64,000 nt of DNA from Lophius americanus. Lineage: Eukaryota > Chordata > Actinopteri > Lophiiformes > Lophiidae. How positions within the stretch are numbered: the first letter of the stretch is position 1; each line of letters opens with the position of its first letter. The notes below the pieces were generated by a model, which worked only from the letters and a program-made list of their open reading frames with translations, was not told where the DNA came from and made no database searches. Made by a program: the position numbers and the translations under genes. Below, in pieces: positions 56,725 to 64,000 of the stretch. The stretch lies in NCBI GenBank assembly GCA_037951165.1, contig JBBDHG010000009.1, positions 8,955,001 to 9,019,000 on the forward strand, read 5' to 3'.

Positions 56725-58045
56725 TAAAATATTGTCTTCCTTTTACACTGGCACCAGTTCACTTGCTCACAACATGGATTGGTATTGTGTATCATAAAGG
56801 GCCTGAACGGTATCAGGATAAGTGTTACAACAGCAGCCTTTGATTGAAGCTCTGTCTTCATTTACGTATTAGTAAAAGAGAGGTAAGATCTACCTTTATG
56901 CTGGCAGTTAATTGAAAGCTCTTCACTCTTTTTTTCTCTCACTCCCCTTTCTTGCAACCCTCTGGACCAAATTAATGAGAGACCAGTGAAAGGATGTTTA
57001 CAAAATAAGCATATGCCTCAACACTTAGTCTGTACATGTGAGTGTCACTGTAGGTCTGCGTGGTCCTAAGGAGCAATGAGGATTACACTAGAATATGATC
57101 CAAAAGATGTACTATTAACCATTAAATGACTGCATAGCCCCACGCTTATGTGACACAATTAGACTGCAACAACCTGAGATTACTTGTATGTTATGTAATG
57201 AACTACTGGCATGACTATCGAAAAATATCACAGAGGCTATGAAATAATGTTTTTCTGCATCTGTTCTCAGTCTCTGGGACATGTTGGTAGATTATTATGC
57301 TGCTATGTTTTTCTTCTCTCTCATTACCGATCCTCTTCTGGTTCCTGCTCTCCACTCTAAACCTTTGTAGGCTTAGAAGTGATTCAACTAAAGAACGTTT
57401 CTACCCAAAATCTGCCACCTCATTCTGGGACTGTTTTTCCGAGTCGGCATCGTAGAAAATATTTTATTCTTTCTCTTCTCGCTTTTATCTGTCATAACGA
57501 GCCTCATATCCATATCCAAAAGTATGATCATCATGCCAAGAGAATGCATACACAAATAAACATGCTGTAACCAACACATGTGGGAATGACGTGATGATGG
57601 GTATGATATGTTAGGAAGGGGGACAAAGAAAAAAATTATTATTCATAATATACTTGATGCAACATAAGTAATATAATACAAAAAAATAACATTGTCACAA
57701 AATATCATATCGTGTTTTGTACATATAATGATATTTATAATATCAATACATACGATTAATTGTCTTGTACAATATTATTTTCTACATTTTCTACAATATT
57801 TCAGGAAGGGAGCAGAGGTATCCTCAACCCGGTGCTCATGCAGCATAACTGCATAGCTGAGCCAACATCCAACTTTTACTTAATTTGAACACCATATTAC
57901 TTCAGTATTTTACAAACATGTTTGCAACTCAAATATTTGTTATGTTTAAGAGTTATACTCCTATGATGCCTCCACCATGGGTTCCCCATAGTCTATTTGT
58001 ATGTCTGTCTGTATTTCCCAAAGATCCCTGCATAATGAGGTATGG
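56725..58045. other. Unannotated AT-rich stretch
   Basis: No gene is recognised. A weak tRNA-like look at 57,800-57,870 (minus strand GGCTCAGCTATGCAG...GGTTGAGGATACC) could be an outlying degenerate unit of the array to the right. Confidence 0.45.
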
Positions 58046-58369
58046 TCACTCCACATTTCCACATTTGCTTGTTCGAAACAGGACTCAAGCCAAGTATCTT
58101 TTGATACAAAGTCAGTGACATAAAGCACTTGGAACTCAAAATCGGGAAGAGTAAAAAAAAAAGAAAGAAGTGCACTGGAGGATAATAATAATTTTCTTTT
58201 TCCAGCGTAGACGAACAATAGTGTGGTTTCAATAAGTTGACAGCAAATGTATCGGGAATCCATCAGTGTAACCTGTCACATACACAGATGTCATGTCCAC
58301 TTTGTTCAGGGAAAATTGCCTTGCAAGCCCAACCTTCAATATTTAATTTGTCAAAGTGAGTTGGTGGAG

Positions 58370-58560
58370 CTCATGTTGGAACCCTTGTTTGTTCGTCCGC
58401 AAGCTGTCTCCAGAGTTAGGCACAGATTTTGATGAATTTTGATGTTGAGTGGATCTTTGGTAAAAGGAGAGTTCATCAAATTTGGGGGTTGATCCGGATA
58501 CTAATTTTGATTCTGGATCACATTTATGTTTTTCTATATTGAAAGATAGGGTTTGACCAT
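58370..58560 (+). repeat. Dispersed teleost repeat (TTGATCCGGATACTAATTTTGATTCTGGATC type)
   Basis: TCGTCCGCAAGCTGTC, CACAGATTTTGATGAATTTTGATG, GGATCTTTGG and GGGTTGATCCGGATACTAATTTTGATTCTGGATCAC follow the left half of an abundant fish repeat whose right half resembles 41,640-41,830. It lies between units of the tandem array. Confidence 0.4.
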
Positions 58561-59529
58561 TTAAAAAAAAAAAACGTGGACATGGATAACTTGATTTTTA
58601 TTTAAAGTGTTCAATTCAAAGTGTAAGGAGCACAAGATGATTTTTCTTTAGCAAAAGATTTCTATTGGTCTCCAAAGAAATTTTGATTGGAATCTAGAAA
58701 ATTTTAATCTACATTTGAAAGGGGTACTGACATGGCACTGCAAGTTTTCTGCAAACATGATGCAGTTTGAAATGGATTTAGTGTATCTGTGAACGATAAT
58801 ATGTTATGTTTATGCATATATAACATTATATTTACCTTATTACTCATAAAGTACTAGATAGAAACACATGATTCCAAATGTTAGGGGTACTTTTCAAAGA
58901 TATAGCCATTAGGTGTTTTTTTTATATACAATATAAGTAATATATATAAAAGTAAAACAACATAATCATGGTGAGATCATCATAATGAGTAATATGGCCT
59001 TGGAGCAATAACACAGTAAATGATCTGATCTGATATCTCCTGATACTACTTCTATCTTTATGTTTTCTTATTCTAACAAAACACTTTTTTCTTTTGATGC
59101 ATTGTAATGATCTCCATAGGGGCACTTGTAATATAATTAAACGTTATTTAACTTTCATTGGGTAACTTGCTTGTTCCAAATGGGACTCGAACAAAACATA
59201 TTTGACAAAAGGCTAGGGATATACCATTTCGCCATCCAGCTGTTGAACTGTCTTTATCATAACTTGTATTCAACATGTAAAAATCAGTAAGATTTTGTTA
59301 TATAATATAACAAACTGCAATTTAATCTTCATAGGCAGGGGTGTACATATGGCACATATGGCCATTAGCTGTAGAATCGCACTTATCATAACATGTATTA
59401 AACATATGGAAATTAGGAATATTAATAAATAAAAGGCGATTCAATCTCTAAATGGGCACACACTTGATCCAAACATGACTCACCCTTTGATCCTAATCGT
59501 CTTAGTGGCGTTACCAAGGGTAGACACTT

Positions 59530-61172
59530 GGTTGTTCTGCTTTCCTTATAAACATACATTTACACAAATGTTGATTCACTCACCATTTGTTGAAACACAC
59601 TGCACGTTCAACCTGCTATCTTCCATTGATACGTTTGACGGGCAAACAGTGTCGTAACAATTTCCTCTGTTAAGTAGGCCGCTTTTGCGGACTTGCAGAG
59701 TCATGTGAGCAGCGTTATTATGTTTATTAAGTTATCGAAGAATTATCTTGGTTTTGGTTGGGTTAAAGAGTATGGGCAGAAGTGAAAAATTACCATGTAA
59801 ATTATATTAAAGCCTAGGGAGCTGCAAATGTGTATATTGGTGAGAAATACATTAACATAGTTTTCTGATGTAAGTGAAACGCCCCAAAGTGGACGGCCTA
59901 TTAGTATAAAGGGGGCCATCTTGACTCTGGTAAAGGCAGTCTTGATTTGGTTACAGAGAAACTAACATCTATTGAGTATTTACGTGGCTATTTTGATTGA
60001 ATAATTCCCCTGCCTGGAATGATCTGACACATTACGTTGAGATAGTTAAGGGACCATTCAGTGATGTTTTGTGATTTTCTTTGTATACAGTATTTTTCAT
60101 TTTCCCTGTTTTGCATCAATTTTTCACCTGTTATGAATATTTTTTACTGTTTGCACTTTGGGAGGCCAGCATGATAAAAACACTCCACAACTACGCCAGT
60201 GTTTTTGAGTTTTTGAGGTTTTCTAAAAAAGAACTCCGCAACATATGGTGTCAGAAGTGGAAAGTATTCTCCGAATTAATTGTTACACTTGATGAACAGC
60301 CTTACTTGTTGAATATATTGGTGGTTCAGAAGTTTTCTGTTGCTGCCCTCTTGGGCTGTAACTTACCGGTACTACTGGACTTGCTGCTGGAAAACCGGGC
60401 AGCAAACACCGGCTGCTGAGAGAAAAGGGGAAGTCAATGTCTCTTTTCCAGTGATCACTTATGCCTTAGCGAATGCTGGTGTTCAACCACACCCAGACCT
60501 TGACTGTAGTCTGTGTGAGGTTAGCACAAAGGACCCAAGAATGTCCCATTGCCAACGCGCTTTGAGAAGCAGCTATGTTCGGCGGAGCCTGAAACAATGG
60601 GTTCTTTATCAAATGAAATGTGGGCATTACCTGATAATGTTTCTGTGCTGCAGAGGTAGGATGAAAGTTTGAAACATCTGTTTGCTAACCGGGGAGGTAA
60701 CTGGGGAGACAAAAGGAAGTTGTGTGGGGACAAAAGGTGTCTTGAGGAGAGAGAGGTGTTGTAGACTGTTGATAATGACACAAACGCATGGTAGTCCCTG
60801 CTAGCTGTAGGTCACTTGTCATGCAACTGGCAAACACACTCTCATGGTCAGGACACCTTGGCTGCCACAAAACTACACATCAGTTCACGCTTCTATCGGC
60901 CCTCCATGTATACAGACATTCAGAAATATTGCTCTGTCCGCATGTCTGAACGAGCTTTTCTTCAGCCATTTCCTCTCATCGCCGACCCATTCTGTACTAT
61001 TGCGATAAATATAGTGGGGCATCTGGTCAGGAGACGTTGGGGAAATCAGTATATCCTGGTTGTGTGTGACTATGTCACTCGTTTCCCAGAGGCTTTTGCC
61101 CTGCGCACAATCACCGCTCTTGCTGTTCTGCCCGCCTTGCTGCAACCAGTATCCCCAGAGTGGGGATACTGG
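59530..61172 (+). pseudogene. Gypsy-type LTR retrotransposon relic inside the array
   Basis: Left to right. An LTR-like region has a TATAAAGGGGGCC promoter-like motif near 59,913 and ends around CTCCGCAACA (60,242). A primer binding site follows (60,246). A short protease-like piece (FSVAALLGCNLPVLLDLL, about 60,330-60,400) is next. After a large deletion of RT/RNase H, an integrase piece has SRFYRPSMYTDIQKY (60,882-60,925), AINIVGHLVRRRWGNQYILV and VCDYVTRFPEAF (60,999-61,095). Integrase ends abruptly near 61,172, where an array unit resumes. No 3' LTR is visible. The left boundary is approximate because the 5' LTR start could not be fixed. Multiple frameshifts; not functional. Confidence 0.7.
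60246..60260 (+). other. Putative LTR-retrotransposon primer binding site
   Basis: TGGTGTCAGAAGTGG begins with TGG, complementary to the CCA end of a tRNA, and lies 3 bp after the ..GCAACA end expected of an LTR. TGG(T/C)GTCAGAAGTGG is the usual start of the internal region in teleost Gypsy elements. Confidence 0.65.
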
Positions 61173-62644
61173 ATGAATACCTTTTTGCCACTTGTTGAAC
61201 TGCACTTATCATGACTAGTATATAACAAGTACAAATCTAGAAGATTAAATTAATAAAATTATATTTAATCTTGTTCAAAACAGGACTTGAACCATACACC
61301 TTTTGTTACAAAGGCAGGGACCTAAACCACTTGGCCATCCTGCTATAGAATCCTTGGTATTATCAAAACTTGTATTAACATGTAAAAATTAGTAAGATTA
61401 ATATTAAAAATGTAAATTGATATCCAAGGTAGCACTTGCTTGTTCCAAAGATTTTTCCTAAACCTTTTTGCCATCCACCTGTTGAACTGCACATATGATA
61501 ACGTGTATTCAACATGACAAAAGTCAGGAAGATTTATATGATAAATTCTTATTTAGTCTCGATGGGATTAGTTTCTTGTTCCAAACAGGACTCGACCTAA
61601 ACACCTTTTGTACCAAAGGTAGGGGGCTAAACCACTTGACCATCCAGCTGTTGAATTGATTTTATCATAACTTGTATTTAACATTTAAATATCATGAAGA
61701 GTAATATAATGAAGACTAATGGATCTGCATGGGATCCCGCATCCTAATATCTTTTGATACATAGTCCCTGACCTAAAGCACTTGGCCATCCAGCTATTGA
61801 ATTGCACTTACCATAGCTTATATATAACATGTAATTATCATGATGTTTAATATAATAAAATGCTATATAATCTCCATAGGGGCAACTTGAACCAAATATC
61901 TTTTGTTAAAAGATAAACCACTTGGCTATCCAGCTGGATGGCCAATCAGGAAGATAACTGTCATAAAACACTAGTTAATCTATAGGGGCAGTCGCTTGTT
62001 CCAAATGGGACACCTAAGACCTTCTTTTTTTTTTTAATAAACTCAGGAGCCTTACGCATATAGCCACCCAGCTGTGGTATTGTTTTCATCATAAGTTTTA
62101 TCTGACCTGAAAAAATACGGTAGATTAATATAATAACATTTTAATAGATCTCCATGGGGGCACTTTCTTGTTCCAATTGGGACTGAAGGAAAGACATTTG
62201 TTACAAACGCAGGGGCTTAAAACACTTGGAAATCCAGCTTTTGAAGTGTTCTTATCATTCATTGAACTTAACATGTAAGAATCAGGAAGATTAATATAAT
62301 ACAATTCTATTGTTCCAAATTTTCCAAATTTGAACCAAATTTCTTTTGATACTATGTCAGCAACCTATACGGCTTGACCATCCAGCTGTTGAACTGCATG
62401 TATCATAACTTATATATAACATTTTAAAAAGATGAAGAGATAAAAATAATTAGTTGTTAATCAATCTCCATGGGGTCACTTGTTTGTTCAAAATGGGACT
62501 GAAACCAAATACCTTTTATTAGAAAAGGCAGGGGTCCAAACTCCTTGGCTATCTAGCTGTTGAATTGCACTAATGATAACTTGTATATAGAATATAAAAA
62601 TCAGGAATATCATTATAAAATTAAAGCTGTGAGCCGTGATAAGT

Positions 62645-63300
62645 GATAAGGGGCCCCTGGACCTTGTCGCCCGTCAGGCCGTGCGCCGGCTTCTGCTGGT
62701 CCAATCATTCATACCTCACACATACTGCACAGGAAAACCACAATATAAATCCCCCAACTTTTCAAATGATATAATTCACCTGAGTTTTACATTCAGTCGC
62801 CAGCAGGTGACGCTATCACTGTAACTGTAATGTAGTATCGCGGACATCCATTTTACTTTAGGTCATACCTTCAAGAGGCTTTCTTGTAGATGTTCTAACG
62901 ATACACGTTTTATATTTGTAGGACAAACAGACTGCAGGGGCTGCTTTTAAAAAAAATATTGTACGGGTCGCTAATGAGCCTTTTGGCTATTGGTCCTCCT
63001 AATATTAAATCCAAATTGCTTGACTCAAACCAACTGACCTATGACGATAAGCCTTAACCTTACGGGTAAAACTTGCTGTCTGGATCCACCTAGTTCAATG
63101 TAAATAACGGGAATGCAGGTGCTGAACACATTTTCCTAATGCATGAAAAATAAGCAAACCAACAAGGAGTTCATGAATGGAAACATTGAAAATAGTGGTT
63201 TAAACCATACATCTTGAAGTAGTATGTATCAAACAAATGAAGATGCGGTAGCATCGTAGCAATGCAATCCAAAAATGATATGTATTTATCTATATAACAT
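62645..63300. other. Unannotated stretch
   Basis: No gene is recognised. A short GC-richer block (62,650-62,700) is followed by AT-rich sequence up to the RTE relic. Confidence 0.5.
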
Positions 63301-63309
63301 TCAAGGATA

Positions 63310-64000
63310 AGTAAGGATGAATTGAGAGCAGCTCTGAAGAGGATGAATAATGGAAAGGTGGTTGGCCTTCATTACATGCCAGTCGTGTGGTGGAGGTGTC
63401 TAGGAGAGACGGAAGTAGAGTATTTAACTATATTGTTCAACAATATCTTAGGTCGTGAGAGGATGCCTGTGGAATGTAAGATATGTGCACTGGTTCTCAA
63501 GAACAAGGTTGATGTGTAGAGCTGTAACAACTAAGAGGTAAAAAGCTTATCCACAATATAATGAAGAACTGGGAGTTTGTGAGTTGTGGAAGGAAGTTTA
63601 AGAAAAGTAGTGATGAATTGTGAGAAGCAGAATGAAATTGCCTTGATAGTGCTGGTGGAGAAGTATAGAGAAGGCTAGAAGGAGTAACATTGTGTCTTTG
63701 TGGATTTAGAGAAAGCTTATGATAAGAGCACTGAGGGAGAAATTGTGGTATTGCATGAGAAAGTCTCGAATGAACAGTATGAGAAGTATGTCAGGTTGGT
63801 TTAGGATATGTATGAGAGCAGCATGACAGCGGTGAGGTGTGCAGCAGGAGTAATAGATGGGTTCAAGGTGGAGGCGGGACTTCACCAAAGGTTTTACCAC
63901 TTTCATGTTTGCTGTGGGGATGGACAGGCTGACAGATGAGGTCAGGCAAAACTATGATGTTTGCCGATGACGTTTTGAACTGTGGTGAGAGCGAGGAGCA
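63310..64000 (+). pseudogene. RTE-clade LINE reverse transcriptase (relic, cut by window edge)
   Basis: The first open piece (63,322-63,519) reads MRAALKRMNNGKVVGLHYMP, VVWWRCLGE, YLTILFNNIL and MPVECKICALVLKNKVDV, the RTE RT fingers region. Stops and frameshifts follow. Recognisable motifs continue as EKYVRLV and YESSMTAVRCAAGVIDGFKV (63,784-63,875), VEAGLHQ, and MMFADDVLNC (63,957-63,985, FADD intact) at the edge. Same family as the minus-strand copy at 936-1500, but an independent insertion on the opposite strand. Confidence 0.82.

Larger units (their letters stand above)
58050..62640 (-). repeat. Tandem array of tRNA-like (box A/box B) units, split by a Gypsy relic
   Basis: About a dozen diverged units recur at intervals of roughly 130-170 bp (59,105-59,510 and 61,170-62,640, with an isolated piece at 58,060-58,135). 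On the minus strand a typical unit reads GCTGGATGGCCAAGTGGTTT, then CCCTGCCTTTGTAACAAAAG, GGTATTTGGTTCGAGTCCC, ATTTGGAACAAGCAAGTGCC and CCTATGGAGATT, followed by an AT-rich spacer containing TTACATGTT.TATACAAGTT. TGGCCAAGTGG fits pol III box A and GGTTCGAGTCC fits box B. The clearest units are near 61,270-61,340 (both boxes good) and 61,575-61,640. Spacing of the boxes is tRNA-like, but the T-arm pairs poorly, so these are tRNA-derived rather than functional tRNAs. Either a satellite born from a SINE head or repeated SINE insertion; regular spacing favours a satellite. Confidence 0.75.

Noticed and set aside
61146..61172. 11-bp inverted repeat CCAGTATCCCC...GGGGATACTGG as a transposon end
   Set aside because: The right arm is ordinary Gypsy integrase coding sequence; the symmetry is probably accidental.
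61270..61340. A functional tRNA gene within the array
   Set aside because: Boxes A and B are good, but the T-arm and acceptor stems do not pair well and neighbouring units are equally degenerate.

Overview
The window reads as nuclear DNA of a ray-finned fish (teleost). It is AT-rich and intron-poor, and it is crowded with relics of the retrotransposon clades typical of teleosts: RTE, L2/Rex-like, L1/Tx1-like, Tc1-like, a Gypsy-type LTR element and tRNA-derived SINEs. Dinucleotide microsatellites are long and there is no dense gene array. All identifications come from reading translated motifs and remembered family consensus, not from a search. No complete, uninterrupted protein-coding gene is visible.

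Layout. 1-6.3 kb is a nest of broken LINEs: RTE pieces on the minus strand, an L2-like piece on the minus strand, and an L2-like element on the plus strand that is itself interrupted by a 0.75-kb uncharacterised repeat. 6.7-13.7 kb holds the only recognisable cellular gene material, an arylsulfatase A (arsa-like) locus on the minus strand. An intact first exon (6859-7076) carries the CSPSR formylglycine motif. A second, broken copy (11.7-13.7 kb) keeps a truncated exon 1 and four downstream exons but lacks the middle of the enzyme. Between them lie an L1-like LINE, a Rex/L2-like LINE and a Tc1-like fragment. 13.7-37.8 kb is mostly sequence in which I see no genes, with microsatellites, scattered repeats, a Tc1-like relic and an L1-like 3' end. 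37.8-57 kb has more repeat relics, including an inverted second copy of the 0.75-kb repeat (about 38.96-39.78 kb), a 604-bp MITE with TTTA flanks (44,041-44,644), a tRNA-derived SINE (49.4 kb) and the best-preserved reverse transcriptase of the window (55.78-56.7 kb, one in-frame stop in about 300 codons).

The most unusual region is 58.05-62.64 kb. It is a diverged tandem array of roughly 130-170-bp units, each carrying on the minus strand a tRNA-like core with RNA polymerase III box A and box B motifs. A decayed Gypsy-type LTR retrotransposon has split the array. The right edge (63.3-64 kb) is another RTE reverse transcriptase relic, on the plus strand.

There is no operon-like or cooperative gene system here. 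The biology is genome decay, nested transposition, a partial tandem gene duplication, and possible expansion of a tRNA-derived SINE head into a satellite.
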